64,000 bases of DNA from Brevibacillus humidisoli (GCF_020923435.1 NZ_CP087263.1:1941970-2005969), one strand, 5' to 3'. Numbered from the stretch's first letter, positions 17,982-26,839 are shown. The notes: generated by a model not told the origin, from the sequence alone. Program-made: numbers and translations.

Positions 17982-17991
17982 ATTATAGCAA
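17982..17991 (-). promoter_or_regulatory. Extended -10 promoter of dnaD
   Basis: On the minus strand TTGCTATAAT includes a perfect TATAAT with an upstream TG, the extended -10 element, 23 bp before the dnaD ATG. No good -35 is seen, which is common for extended -10 promoters. Confidence 0.55.
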
Positions 17992-18019
17992 CTGTTACTG
18001 GAAAAGCCTATGGTCGGGA

Positions 18020-18058
18020 GAAAAACCGTCAGGGGAAAAGTGAGGTCAGCCTGACGGT
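18020..18058 (-). terminator. Second intrinsic terminator between asnS and dnaD
   Basis: ACCGTCAGG (minus strand 18058-18050) pairs with CCTGACGGT (18033-18025), followed by TTTTTC. asnS already has its own terminator about 200 bp upstream, so this one may end a separate transcript covering the hairpin at 18078-18144. Confidence 0.75.
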
Positions 18059-18077
18059 ATGGACGAGCATAGTGGTG

Positions 18078-18144
18078 GGCGAAAGAGAAAAACAGGTTCG
18101 TGGGCACTGACAAGGCTTTCGCTCACCTGTTTTTCTCTTTCGCC
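18078..18144. repeat. 20-bp perfect inverted repeat (67-bp hairpin)
   Basis: GGCGAAAGAGAAAAACAGGT (18078-18097) is exactly repeated in inverse at 18125-18144, with a 27-base loop that itself contains CTTTCGC. The structure sits in a 335-bp gap between two terminators and overlaps no convincing gene. It may be the core of a non-coding RNA or the remnant of a small mobile element. Confidence 0.8.
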
Positions 18145-18249
18145 TCGTAACATTTGCTTTACCCGCTAAATCTTGTTCTCTTATCCATACAATGGCTTAT
18201 CTAACTACCAACTCATCTCTCCTGCAAGAGGCTACCTTTGTTATCCGTT

Positions 18250-18281
18250 AAAAAAGACAGCCCACACACGGCGAGCTGTCT
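18250..18281 (-). terminator. Rho-independent terminator after asnS
   Basis: On the minus strand AGACAGC (18281-18275) pairs with GCTGTCT (18261-18255), followed by a T run. It begins 14 bp after the asnS stop codon. Confidence 0.85.
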
Positions 18282-18294
18282 GAAGCAGGGTGTG

Positions 18295-19584
18295 TTACGG
18301 ATAGAGCCTATAGAGCAGACGAGGGAACGGTATGGTCTCCCGCACGTGGTCCAAGCCGCAGATCCAGGCGACAGTTCTCTCCAGCCCAAGGCCAAATCCG
18401 GAATGAGGTACCGTACCATACTTGCGCAGGTCCAGGTACCACTGGTATGCTTCCTCTGAGAGATCGTGTTTGGCAAAACGCTGTTGGAGCAGTTCCGGGT
18501 CGTCTATCCGCTGACTGCCGCCGATGATCTCACCGTACCCTTCCGGTGCGATCAAGTCGGCGCACAGCACGACTTCCGGACGATTAGGGTCTGGCTTCAT
18601 GTAAAAAGCCTTGATCTCCGTAGGGTAGTGAGTGATAAAGACCGGTTTGTCAAATCGTTCAGCGATCGCCGTCTCATCTGGCGCTCCAAAATCTTCTCCC
18701 CATTTAATCTCATGTCCCATCTCCTGGAGCATTTGGATCGCTTCGTCATAGCTGATGCGCGGGAAAGGAGCCGTTACGTTTTCCAGCTTGCTGGTATCCC
18801 GCTGCAGCGTCTTCAATTCGCGCTGACAGTTTTTCAATACGGACTGAACCACGTAGCTGACAAACTGTTCTTGAATCCGCAGGTTCTCCTCATGGTCGAC
18901 AAAGGCCATCTCCGGCTCTATCATCCAGAACTCGATCAGGTGGCGGCGCGTTTTCGATTTTTCCGCCCGAAACGTGGGACCGAACGAAAAAACCCGTCCC
19001 AATGCCATCGCGGCTGCTTCCATGTACAGTTGGCCGCTCTGAGAGAGATAGGCGTCTTCATCAAAATACTTGGTGTGGAACAAGTTAGTGGTCCCCTCTG
19101 CCGAAGTTGGGGTCAGAATGGGTGCATCCACCTTGTAAAAGCCGTTCTCATGAAAGAACTGGTACATGGCCCGGATGATTTCCGAACGAATCGCCATCAC
19201 CGCACGCTGACGCGGTGAGCGCAGCCAGAGGTGACGATGATCCATCAAAAAATCCACCCCGTGTTCTTTGAGCGAGATCGGGTAATCTTGAGCGATTTGG
19301 ATCACTTCCACCCCGGTCACGGTTAGCTCATAGCCGCTTGGCGCACGCTCATCGGCCCGTACAATCCCTTTTATATAAGCAGAACTCTCCTGAGTGAGCT
19401 GACTTGCCAGATCCCAGATTTCCTCGCTTACTTCCGCTTTTACCACGACTCCCTGGATAAAGCCGCTGCCATCACGCAGCTGCAGAAACTGGATTTTGCC
19501 GCTGCTGCGCTTGTTGAATAGCCAACAGCCAATCGTCACTTCTTGTCCAACATGCTGCCCTACTTGGGCGATCGTCGTCAACAT
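18295..19584 (-). CDS. asnS: Asparaginyl-tRNA synthetase
   Basis: Charges tRNA-Asn with asparagine in the cytoplasm. The 429-residue product has the expected length. It carries the N-terminal OB-fold ([20 protein letters not shown]) and class II motif 2, [20 protein letters not shown]. Motif 3 lies near the C-terminus, [20 protein letters not shown]. The start follows GGAGG at about 10 bases. It lies downstream of aspB, as in B. subtilis, but an intrinsic terminator separates the two here, so asnS may depend partly on its own promoter. Confidence 0.97.
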   Translation of the reverse strand: MLTTIAQVGQHVGQEVTIGCWLFNKRSSGKIQFLQLRDGSGFIQGVVVKAEVSEEIWDLASQLTQESSAYIKGIVRADERAPSGYELTVTGVEVIQIAQDYPISLKEHGVDFLMDHRHLWLRSPRQRAVMAIRSEIIRAMYQFFHENGFYKVDAPILTPTSAEGTTNLFHTKYFDEDAYLSQSGQLYMEAAAMALGRVFSFGPTFRAEKSKTRRHLIEFWMIEPEMAFVDHEENLRIQEQFVSYVVQSVLKNCQRELKTLQRDTSKLENVTAPFPRISYDEAIQMLQEMGHEIKWGEDFGAPDETAIAERFDKPVFITHYPTEIKAFYMKPDPNRPEVVLCADLIAPEGYGEIIGGSQRIDDPELLQQRFAKHDLSEEAYQWYLDLRKYGTVPHSGFGLGLERTVAWICGLDHVRETIPFPRLLYRLYP

Positions 19585-19682
19585 CTGATTTGTGCCTCCA
19601 TCTCTGTTGCAAAATTGCCTATACCATTATACTACCGCCCATCAGTCGATTCAAACGGAATACAACGCATTGCTCCTCCCCG

Positions 19683-19740
19683 CAAAAAATCCCCCCAAGG
19701 TACAGTAAAGCCTACTCATTACTGTCCACTCGGAGGGATC
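19683..19740 (-). terminator. Long hairpin terminator between aspB and asnS
   Basis: On the minus strand an outer stem, ATCCCTCC with GGGGGGAT, encloses an inner ACAGTA/TACTGT stem and is followed by TTTTTT. It ends the aspB transcript about 100 bp upstream of asnS. Confidence 0.8.
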
Positions 19741-19769
19741 TGACCACAAGCAGGGAGTGGGACTAATCT

Positions 19770-20948
19770 CTACGCGCCCTCAACAAAACGCTTAATGCGA
19801 GCGATCCCTTTTTCCAACTGTTCCATCGATGCTGCATAAGAAATGCGAATGTTTTCCCTGGCTCCAAAACCACTACCCGGTACGACAGCTACCTTTTCTT
19901 GCTCCAACAAGGCTTCACTCCACTGATCCACATCAGCGTAACCCATCTTCTCCACCGCCTTGGAGACGTTGGGGAATACGTAAAAGGCCCCTTCCGGCTT
20001 TAAGCAGGTAATGCCTTCGATCTGGTTCAACAGTTCAACAACACGGTCGCGGCGTTTTACGAATTCCCGCTTCATCTTCTCCAGCGGTTCTTGTGTGCCG
20101 GTCAGCGCAGCGAGCGCACCATACTGGGCAAAAGAAGTCGGGTTGGACGTGCTATGGCTGGAGAGGTCAACCATCGCCCGAATCAATTGTTCATTGCCGG
20201 CGGCATAACCCATCCGCCAGCCAGTCATCGAGTAAGGCTTGGACATTCCGTTGATGATGACCGTGTTTTCGTATGCTTCCTTACTGAAAGTAGCAACACT
20301 GACATGTTGATACCCGTCATAAATCAGCTTTTCGTAAATCTCGTCAGAGACCATCAACACATTGTTTGACAGGCAGACGTCGACAATCGCTTCCAGCTCC
20401 TGCCGCGAATAGATGCTGCCGGTCGGGTTGCTTGGCGAGTTGATCACGATCGCCCTTGTACGGGGGGTGATGGCTGCTTTTACCTGATCGGCCGTTATCT
20501 TAAATCCGTTAGACTCTGCCCCTTCAACAAATACGGGAACGCCGTCAGCCACCTTTACCATTTCCGGATAGCTGACCCAGTACGGGATCGGAATAATCAC
20601 TTCATCTCCCGGATCGAGCAGGGACATAAACAGATTGTACAAAGCGTGCTTGCCGCCATTGGTAACAATGATCTGCTTAGCACTATAGGTGAGGCCATTG
20701 TCCTGTTCAAACTTGTCGCGGATGGCTTGAATCAATTCGGGAATACCGGCTGCTGCGGTATACTTGGTCTTGCCCTCGCGCATTGCCTTCTCCGCCGCTT
20801 CCATAATATGCTCAGGCGTGTTGAAGTCAGGTTCACCTGCCCCCAAACCTACGATGTCAACTCCTTGACGCTTCAGTTCATTTGCCTTCGCTGTGATGGC
20901 CAAGGTTGGTGAAGGGGAAAGAACAGTGACTCGTTTGGCTAGTTTCAT
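19770..20948 (-). CDS. aspB: Aspartate aminotransferase, class I PLP enzyme
   Basis: Transfers amino groups between aspartate and 2-oxoglutarate. The 392-residue product has the fold-type I features: GLGAGEPDFNTPEHI near residue 35, the NSPSNPTGSIYS segment, SDEIYEKLIYDG with the cofactor Asp, and MSKPYSMTGWRMGYAAG with the Schiff-base Lys. LKPEGAFYVFPNVS lies near the end. It is syntenic with B. subtilis aspB beside asnS and dnaD. GAGGAGG lies somewhat far, about 13 bases, from the ATG. Confidence 0.94.
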   Translation of the reverse strand: MKLAKRVTVLSPSPTLAITAKANELKRQGVDIVGLGAGEPDFNTPEHIMEAAEKAMREGKTKYTAAAGIPELIQAIRDKFEQDNGLTYSAKQIIVTNGGKHALYNLFMSLLDPGDEVIIPIPYWVSYPEMVKVADGVPVFVEGAESNGFKITADQVKAAITPRTRAIVINSPSNPTGSIYSRQELEAIVDVCLSNNVLMVSDEIYEKLIYDGYQHVSVATFSKEAYENTVIINGMSKPYSMTGWRMGYAAGNEQLIRAMVDLSSHSTSNPTSFAQYGALAALTGTQEPLEKMKREFVKRRDRVVELLNQIEGITCLKPEGAFYVFPNVSKAVEKMGYADVDQWSEALLEQEKVAVVPGSGFGARENIRISYAASMEQLEKGIARIKRFVEGA

Positions 20949-21085
20949 GAAAAACGTGAACCTCCTCTAACAGGTAACATAATTTTTGTTATGTAGACTT
21001 TTCTTTCGGTTCATTATACGCATAGCCTACCATACCTTTTGCAGGTTGTATAGGGATGCCCTCTGATCTGGAGAAGCCATAACAA

Positions 21086-21116
21086 ATGCCCCCCTCCCAT
21101 CCGCGGCGGGGGGCAT
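21086..21116 (-). terminator. GC-rich terminator after the decapeptide-repeat gene
   Basis: ATGCCCCCC (21086-21094) and GGGGGGCAT (21108-21116) form a nine-bp perfect stem, five bp after the stop codon at 21121. On the minus strand it is followed by TTGTTATGG. Confidence 0.75.
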
Positions 21117-21120
21117 TGTC

Positions 21121-23079
21121 TCAGTGTTCCCATTGTTCCTCTTCAGTTGTGTTTGGTTCCGGTGGATCGACATGTTCTTGCTGCTGCCCTCCTTTTTGGC
21201 GGCCGAAGGCGATCCAGTATAGCATTCCATCCTGTTGCGTGCTCTCTCGGTGACGTACAACGGTAAGCATTGCTCTGTCTTTTGTCTTCCACTTGACCGT
21301 GACAAAACATTGGAAGACGTTGGTCATCGCGACAATGCCGTATTCCGCATCGGCAAACGGTTCATCTAATTGAACCGTCACGTCGGTGGACATATCGCTT
21401 TCCGGCAGGTGAAAGGTGACGATGCCAAACTGTTGGAAAGACTGTTCCTTGCCTTTCACCGTCTGGATCGGAGCAAATGACAGTTTTTCTGGACCTATCG
21501 ACTGATCCTGCAGTTTGCTGCTGGAGATCGCCTGGTTTTGCAGATGAACTGTACTAATCGATTCCGACGCGATATGTTGTGAGTGCACAGATTTGTCCGC
21601 CAGTTTTTCCTTGGTTACCGATCCATGCGTGAGGTGCTGGCTCTTCACCGACTCCAGTGCCAGCTTCTGAGCAGTGACGGCATAATCAGCCAACTTTCCG
21701 CTGGTGACGCAGAAGTCAGTTAGTTTGTCTGTAGAGACAGATTCAGATGCCAGCTTGGAGGTTGTCACCGCGTGCTCCGCGATCTGATAGGTATGAACAG
21801 CGCTATCTGCAAGGTGATTGCGGTCAATCGTGCGATCTTTGATGTGGGCTCCCGTAACGGTTCCCCTGGAGATTTTCTCTGCTGTTACCGCTTCATCCTG
21901 CAAATGACGAGACATGATCGACTCGTCGGCGAGATGAGCGGAATAGATGCTTTGCTCGGCGATTTTTTCCGACGTGATCGCATTGTTGGCGATTTTGCTG
22001 CCAATCACCTGTTGATCACCGATTTTTTTGTGAGTGATCAGGTAATCGTGCAAATGGCGGGTTTGGATGGAGAAGGGCTGCAAATGGAGATCCGAGATCA
22101 CTTCTCGTGCCAGTTTGGACGCCGTCACTGTCTGATCAGCGAGATGTTCGCTGGTCACACTCTGTCTAGCCAGGATGTCACTGGTGACGATCCCGTTTTT
22201 CAGATGACGGGCTTCGATCAGATCCTCCACCAAGTGCTCGGCAGAGATTGACCTTGCTGCGATATGCTCGCGTTGAATGATGCTTTCTGATAGATGAGAC
22301 GATTGGATAAGCTGTCCCCGCAGATGATCGGGTCCGATCGCTCCGGGGGCAAGCTTGCTTGCGGTGACCGCTTCATCCCGCAATTTGTCGGTGGTCACCA
22401 CTTCATGTGCTAGCTTGGCATTGTTGATGACACCGTTGGCAAGATGATGCGTTTGGATACTGCCGGTCTTGATCTTATCCCCGGTAACCGACTGCTCCTG
22501 CAGCAGGTCCGTTGTGATGCACTGTGGATGCAGGTGCTTCGTGCCAATCGATCCCTCAGCAATTTTCATCGCATCAATCGTTTTGTCCGCCAGCTTTTCT
22601 GAGGTCACACTGTTATTCATCAGTTTCTCGCCTGAGATCGTCCGATCCTGAATCTTGTTTCCGGTGATCGCGTAGTTGGCGATGTGCTGTTCTTCAACGG
22701 ACATCGCTGCCAGTTTGCTGGAAGTTACACTGTGATTGGCCAACTTGTTGCTGTTCACCGCATAGTCCTTCAGTGCCTCCGTATCTACGCTGGCGGTTTT
22801 TAGTTTGGAGGAATCGATAGCACGATTGGCGATCTTCTCGGTCGTGATAGCTTGATCCGTGATGTCATCCGTATAAATAAAAGCCACTTGTTGGTCTGCT
22901 TTTCGATCTTTTACCACTTTGCTGTAGCTCTTCTGATGAGAAGCTGCAGGCCGGGATGAGGCCATCTGTGAGGACTCAAAACCGGAACTTTCTTCGGTGT
23001 CTTCCAGCCAATCCAGGTCGATCGGCTTGCGCACTGCCTTTTTCCGTTTCGTGGCAGAGCTTCCGTTTTGCTTGGCCAT
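21121..23079 (-). CDS. Decapeptide-repeat fibre protein with YWIAFG C-terminal domain
   Basis: The product has 652 residues. A basic, disordered N-terminus (1-72) has no signal peptide. Residues 73-532 are 46 consecutive ten-residue units, without gap or insertion, following (L/I)xxxx(V/I)xxx(K/H). The first position is Leu or Ile and the sixth is Val or Ile in all 46, and the tenth is Lys or His in 42. Residues 533-620 form a beta-rich domain ending YWIAFG (621-626), which resembles trimeric H-type-lectin tips. An acidic tail follows. Similar decapeptides occur in phage tail fibres and in repeat proteins of Paenibacillaceae annotated as WIAG-tail, as I recall. With no secretion signal, assembly on the spore surface from the mother cell is a reasonable guess. 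GGAAGG and AGAGGA precede the ATG. Confidence 0.85.
   Translation of the reverse strand: MAKQNGSSATKRKKAVRKPIDLDWLEDTEESSGFESSQMASSRPAASHQKSYSKVVKDRKADQQVAFIYTDDITDQAITTEKIANRAIDSSKLKTASVDTEALKDYAVNSNKLANHSVTSSKLAAMSVEEQHIANYAITGNKIQDRTISGEKLMNNSVTSEKLADKTIDAMKIAEGSIGTKHLHPQCITTDLLQEQSVTGDKIKTGSIQTHHLANGVINNAKLAHEVVTTDKLRDEAVTASKLAPGAIGPDHLRGQLIQSSHLSESIIQREHIAARSISAEHLVEDLIEARHLKNGIVTSDILARQSVTSEHLADQTVTASKLAREVISDLHLQPFSIQTRHLHDYLITHKKIGDQQVIGSKIANNAITSEKIAEQSIYSAHLADESIMSRHLQDEAVTAEKISRGTVTGAHIKDRTIDRNHLADSAVHTYQIAEHAVTTSKLASESVSTDKLTDFCVTSGKLADYAVTAQKLALESVKSQHLTHGSVTKEKLADKSVHSQHIASESISTVHLQNQAISSSKLQDQSIGPEKLSFAPIQTVKGKEQSFQQFGIVTFHLPESDMSTDVTVQLDEPFADAEYGIVAMTNVFQCFVTVKWKTKDRAMLTVVRHRESTQQDGMLYWIAFGRQKGGQQQEHVDPPEPNTTEEEQWEH
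21484..22863 (-). repeat. 46 tandem 30-bp coding units (decapeptide repeat)
   Basis: The stretch encodes 46 ten-residue repeats in exact register (1380 bp). Units agree in pattern but differ strongly in sequence, so the array looks old and not recently expanded. Codons for the Lys/His column recur every 30 bases. Confidence 0.9.
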
Positions 23080-23245
23080 TCCTCTCGCCTTCCTTCTATA
23101 TAATCTTCGTACTATGTCATTTCATAACATATTCATTTGACCCATTGGCGGGCACTATTCCTGAACAATTAGGTATGTGTACAGAAGAAGGACATGGCAG
23201 AGGAACAGGCTGAATCCAGTTTTTTCTCTTTTTAGATGTAGATAG

Positions 23246-23304
23246 AAAAAAGGAAGTCCGCATCCTGGCCTCTCTGCAGTGAGCAGGCCGTGAATGCCGC
23301 TTCC
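23246..23304 (-). terminator. Terminator after the FtsH-like gene
   Basis: On the minus strand GGAAG (23304-23300) pairs with CTTCC (23256-23252), with inner helices GGCCT/AGGCC and GCAT/ATGC, followed by TTTTTT. It lies about 45 bp after the stop codon at 23348. Confidence 0.75.
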
Positions 23305-23347
23305 TTCTTGTATCTTGTATGATTTACAGTTGATGTGTTTGAGCCGT

Positions 23348-24853
23348 CTATGATCCTATCAGTTCACCTGTCGGCTGCTGCTCACGGAGCATGCTGCGGA
23401 ACAGATCGCCGCCGAGAACCTCTTTTTCCAGCAAAATCTGCAGGCTGTTGACAAACACGGGATCGAACTGCCGCAGCACCCGGCGTGTCTGTTCCAGCAA
23501 CTCTTCCAAAATCCGGTTTACCTCATCGTGTACCTGGGACTTGGCAATGTACGAGAGGTGCACAATGCCAAGCCGGGACATTCCGCTCTGTACGATTTCC
23601 TGGGCCATCGTCAATGCCTGCTCAAAATCGTTTTTGGAGCCGGTACTGCGTCCACCATAGTAAATCTCTTCGGCTACGGCCCCGCCCAAGCAAACCATGA
23701 TCTGCTGCTCCAACGCTTCCTTGGTGTAGAGATAGCGATCTTCCATCGGATTTTGCCGTACATAGCCAAGTGCCTGTCCACGTGGGGTAAGCGTAACTTG
23801 AGAAACCGACCCGGGCCGCACCTGTTCGCTGATGATCGCGTGCCCCAACTCATGTATGGCAACTCGACGCTTCTCTTCAACAGTCGCTTCCCGGTCCGTC
23901 TGTTCACCCATCATCACCTTGTCTACAGCCAGAGCAAAGTGACGGATCTCGATCGTTTCCGAATGATCGCGCATGGCGTAAATGGCCGCTTCATTGACCA
24001 CGCTTTCCATCTGTGCACCGGAGAAGCCAAATGTCTCTTGCGCGATTTTTTCCAGACCTACATCATCAGCCAACGGTTTGCCCGCCGTATGGATACGCAG
24101 GATCTGCTCACGGGCTTTTTTGTCCGGCAGATCGACCACGATATGACGATCAAAGCGCCCCGGGCGCAACAAGGCGGGATCAAGCATGTCTTTGCGGTTC
24201 GTTGCCGCAATCAGCAGGATTCGCGGTGTGTCACTGGCTCCGATTCCGTCCATCTCGGTCAGCAGTTGGTTGAGTGTTTGATCGTACTCTCGCTGCTGCT
24301 GGCCGTCCCGCTTCCCACCGATCACCTCAATCTCGTCGATAAAGATGATTCCGCTGTCCTGACCGTTTTTCTCTGCCATCTGTTTCACATCCCGGAACAA
24401 ATCGCGGACGCGTTGTGCCCCGACACCCACATACATCTCTACGAATTGCGAACCGGAAGCGGCTACAAACGCGGAATTGGTGTAGTTGGCTGCCGCTTTG
24501 GCCATCAGCGTCTTACCCGTTCCCGGCGGCCCGGTCAGCAGTACGCCTTTTATCGGGCGAATTCCATAATGACTGATCTTTTCTTTCTTGATCAGGAAAT
24601 CAAGCGCCTCTTTCAATTCCCGTTTGGCCCGCTCTTGGCCGCCAATGTCTGCAAACTGGATGTTTGTCTTGGGAACGACATGCTTGCTCCGTTTGCTCCG
24701 GCCGCCCATACTGACACCCGATTGGCGTGACATCAGGAAATAGATACCGGCGAGTACTGCAGCAAAGACAAGGAAGGGACCTACATTCACCTTCAGAAAT
24801 ACCAAAAACAGAATCAAAACAGGCACGGCACCGTAAAGTATCTCCTTAACCAC
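23348..24853 (-). CDS. FtsH-like membrane AAA+ zinc protease, short N-terminus
   Basis: The 501-residue product has two close hydrophobic segments (about 5-21 and 25-41) with only a few residues between. The AAA+ module follows, with Walker A GPPGTGKT at 108-115, Walker B IIFIDEIE at 169-176, pore loop FVEMYVGVGA and RPGRFDRHIV arginine finger. The M41 peptidase has HELGH at 334-338 and the third-ligand segment GSKNDFEQAL, so it should be active. True FtsH has an external domain of about 75 residues between its two helices, and this protein lacks it. The preceding gene overlaps by eight bases and encodes a membrane-anchored external domain. This is a paralogue, not the housekeeping FtsH. Confidence 0.9.
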   Translation of the reverse strand: MVKEILYGAVPVLILFLVFLKVNVGPFLVFAAVLAGIYFLMSRQSGVSMGGRSKRSKHVVPKTNIQFADIGGQERAKRELKEALDFLIKKEKISHYGIRPIKGVLLTGPPGTGKTLMAKAAANYTNSAFVAASGSQFVEMYVGVGAQRVRDLFRDVKQMAEKNGQDSGIIFIDEIEVIGGKRDGQQQREYDQTLNQLLTEMDGIGASDTPRILLIAATNRKDMLDPALLRPGRFDRHIVVDLPDKKAREQILRIHTAGKPLADDVGLEKIAQETFGFSGAQMESVVNEAAIYAMRDHSETIEIRHFALAVDKVMMGEQTDREATVEEKRRVAIHELGHAIISEQVRPGSVSQVTLTPRGQALGYVRQNPMEDRYLYTKEALEQQIMVCLGGAVAEEIYYGGRSTGSKNDFEQALTMAQEIVQSGMSRLGIVHLSYIAKSQVHDEVNRILEELLEQTRRVLRQFDPVFVNSLQILLEKEVLGGDLFRSMLREQQPTGELIGS

Positions 24854-25376
24854 GGGCAGTCACCTCTCTCTCTTCTACAAGCCGAGGTACGACTTTGTAG
24901 AAGTCGGCGTTCCCCCGTTTTAAATAGATAAACACATGCTGCTCGTCCATTCTCGCTTTTGCCTCGTCCAATTGGTGGGTCTGCTTCCAGTCGTTTAAAA
25001 GGCTAGGTATCTTGCTGTATTGGTGCAGTTCAATCGCTTCGGTCAGATCAAAAATACCGGTTGCCCAAATCGCTGTCAGCTCCGGATCTTGGTTGGTCAT
25101 CTCTACCGTCCATGCTTTACCTGGAGCAAGCCGTTTGATCTCAGTCGTCAATTCGCGGTATTCCACTGGAAAGCTTTCTGGATCGGTCACTTCCAGTTGT
25201 ACGTTTAGCTGCTCTTGGCTAACCTGCATCCCGACCAGCTTGGCCGACTTCATCTCTGCAATCTCACTACGCAGCGGTTCTTCCACCTGCATCTTCTGAT
25301 ACAGAAACCATCCGCCAAACAGGAGTGTGATCGTGGCTAGCATCGAGAGCAATATCGGCACTGCGCGCACTTTCAC
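24846..25376 (-). CDS. Membrane-anchored partner of the FtsH-like protease, unknown function
   Basis: The product has 176 residues. One N-terminal helix (VPILLSMLATITLLFGGWFL) is followed by about 145 residues expected outside the membrane, including LTDPESF-type beta segments and EIKRLAPGKAWTVEMTNQDP. No family is recognised. GTG at 25376 has GGGGGAG five bases upstream. Its last eight bases overlap the start of the FtsH-like gene, implying coupled translation and probably a complex. It may supply the external domain the protease lacks. Confidence 0.8.
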   Translation of the reverse strand: MKVRAVPILLSMLATITLLFGGWFLYQKMQVEEPLRSEIAEMKSAKLVGMQVSQEQLNVQLEVTDPESFPVEYRELTTEIKRLAPGKAWTVEMTNQDPELTAIWATGIFDLTEAIELHQYSKIPSLLNDWKQTHQLDEAKARMDEQHVFIYLKRGNADFYKVVPRLVEEREVTARG

Positions 25377-25638
25377 CTTAGCTCCCCCTATCTATCTAAA
25401 CTTGTTACTTGCGCGGTTATTTCTATCACTTTTTGTCGACTTACAGTATAGCATAGATATCTATCAATTCGATCATGCAGATGTTGGATGCCAGTTGCGA
25501 AAGCAGGGATTCAGCTAAGTGAGCAATCGATAAGAAATGAGTCAACACCAGAATGTTACAATGGATAGAAGGGAAAACCAAACCGGAATCTTTCAAAGAA
25601 AATAATGGTGATAACCCCAAAAAAGCGGGAGGAAGTAG

Positions 25639-26199
25639 ATGGACAAACATGTATTGTTACTCCATTGTGCGGGTGCTCAGGAGCCCGGTCAAGGAAGTAC
25701 GAACTTGGCAGCACATCTGCAAGATGCGTTAGGATCTGCCTGCCAGATGCGATATCCCATGATGCCTGATCCAGAAAAACCGGCTTATACAGCGTGGAAA
25801 GAAAAACTGGAACAGGAACTGAATTCTTTGCATGGGGACATCGTATTGATTGGGCATTCCTTGGGCGGCTCCGTTTTGTTGAAGTACCTCTCTGAGGAAG
25901 CACACCCAAAAACGATAGCGGGATTGTTTCTGATCGCAGTGCCATATTGGGGGACTGGAGATGAGTGGCTAGTAGACGAATTCACGCTGCAAGAGAACTT
26001 CTCGGCCAAACTTGCAAGCATCCCGCACATCTTTCTGTACCACAGTCAGGATGATGAAGTGGTGCCGTTTGCGTATTTCTTACTGTACGCAAAAAGACTC
26101 CCACGTGTAACCGCTCGCGGAATGGATGGCTACGGGCATCTATTCAACGCTGGTTTACCCGAACTGGTTCACGATCTCCAAACGTTTGTCACGTCCTAA
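25639..26199 (+). CDS. Alpha/beta hydrolase, RBBP9/YdeN type
   Basis: A small serine hydrolase of 186 residues. It has an early HCAGAQEPGQGS loop, the nucleophile elbow GHSLGG near residue 74, HSQDDEVVP carrying the acid, and DGYGHLF carrying the histidine. These are the parts of the RBBP9/YdeN fold. The substrate is unknown. It is one of the few plus-strand genes here, has GGGAGG before the ATG, and converges with ypmB. It probably has its own promoter in the 262-bp gap upstream, where TACAAT at 25556 is a weak -10 candidate. Confidence 0.9.
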   Translation: MDKHVLLLHCAGAQEPGQGSTNLAAHLQDALGSACQMRYPMMPDPEKPAYTAWKEKLEQELNSLHGDIVLIGHSLGGSVLLKYLSEEAHPKTIAGLFLIAVPYWGTGDEWLVDEFTLQENFSAKLASIPHIFLYHSQDDEVVPFAYFLLYAKRLPRVTARGMDGYGHLFNAGLPELVHDLQTFVTS

Positions 26200-26239
26200 A
26201 CAGATCCACGCGTTCATCTCGGATTCGTCAACCTCCTAA

Positions 26240-26269
26240 AAAAAACGACCGTCCGGGAGAGGACAGTCG
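26240..26269 (-). terminator. Terminator between the hydrolase and ypmB, mainly for ypmB
   Basis: CGACCGTCC (26246-26254) pairs with GGACAGTCG (26261-26269) with one mismatch. On the minus strand it is followed by eight T. It separates two convergent genes. Confidence 0.75.
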
Positions 26270-26353
26270 CTTCACATTTGGTTCGAGGTAGCAGCCAATG
26301 ATACCCCCCTAGTCACTAGCACGCAGGAGTTCCATGCGGCTAGACGACCTTGG

Positions 26354-26839
26354 TCAAGGGGAGTCGATTTTGTTCAGTCGGTATGCTCTCAGCAGTTCCC
26401 CTGTGTGGAAGTCGTAATACACATAATTGTAGCGCTTCTCCTCGTCGATGTAGAGGACTTCCCAGAAGCGCTTTTCGCCGTCGATTCCGGGTACAATATG
26501 CTTGATAACAGCGTTCGGATGACTTTTCATCACGGCTTCCTGCACATTTTTTTTCGGTACAGTTCCGTGCAGCACATCAAAGACCACATCATCTTTGGTC
26601 ATCCACGCAATGACCGGCGTTCCGACTTTATTTTTACCGATGACTACGGCGTAGGAGCTCTTGCCGCGGTATTCACTGATCTCATCGATCTGCGTAATCG
26701 TCGTACGTTCAAAGGCCCACTGGCGCGCCTGCTCGTCAAAGTTGTTCTGCTGTGCGACAACTGACGAAGCCAGGTGATAGACGGCAGAAGCACCAATAAA
26801 AGCGATCCCTATCAATAAGCCTACAATTCGAACAACCAC
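26354..26839 (-). CDS. ypmB: YpmB-like membrane-anchored protein (DUF5590)
   Basis: The product has 161 residues, with an N-terminal helix (IVGLLIGIAFIGASAVYHLA) and an exported domain made of two PepSY-like halves. The second half contains KRFWEVLYIDEEKRYNYVYY. Length, layout and position near aspB and dinG match B. subtilis YpmB, whose function is unknown. It follows the 236-residue membrane protein gene closely and is probably cotranscribed with it. Confidence 0.85.
   Translation of the reverse strand: MVVRIVGLLIGIAFIGASAVYHLASSVVAQQNNFDEQARQWAFERTTITQIDEISEYRGKSSYAVVIGKNKVGTPVIAWMTKDDVVFDVLHGTVPKKNVQEAVMKSHPNAVIKHIVPGIDGEKRFWEVLYIDEEKRYNYVYYDFHTGELLRAYRLNKIDSP

Noticed and set aside
17865-18113. 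A minus-strand frame over the dnaD upstream hairpins
   Set aside because: It crosses a terminator and the dnaD start and encodes no recognisable protein.
21484-22863. The 30-bp periodic array as a CRISPR-like or satellite repeat
   Set aside because: It is fully coding in one frame with diverged units and no unique spacers.
23528-24730. A 400-residue plus-strand frame
   Set aside because: Antisense to the FtsH-like gene, whose catalytic motifs are all present.
25453-25464. ATAGATATCTAT palindrome upstream of the FtsH-like operon as an operator
   Set aside because: Only 12 bp and AT-rich, so chance is likely, and no promoter of standard spacing could be placed with it.
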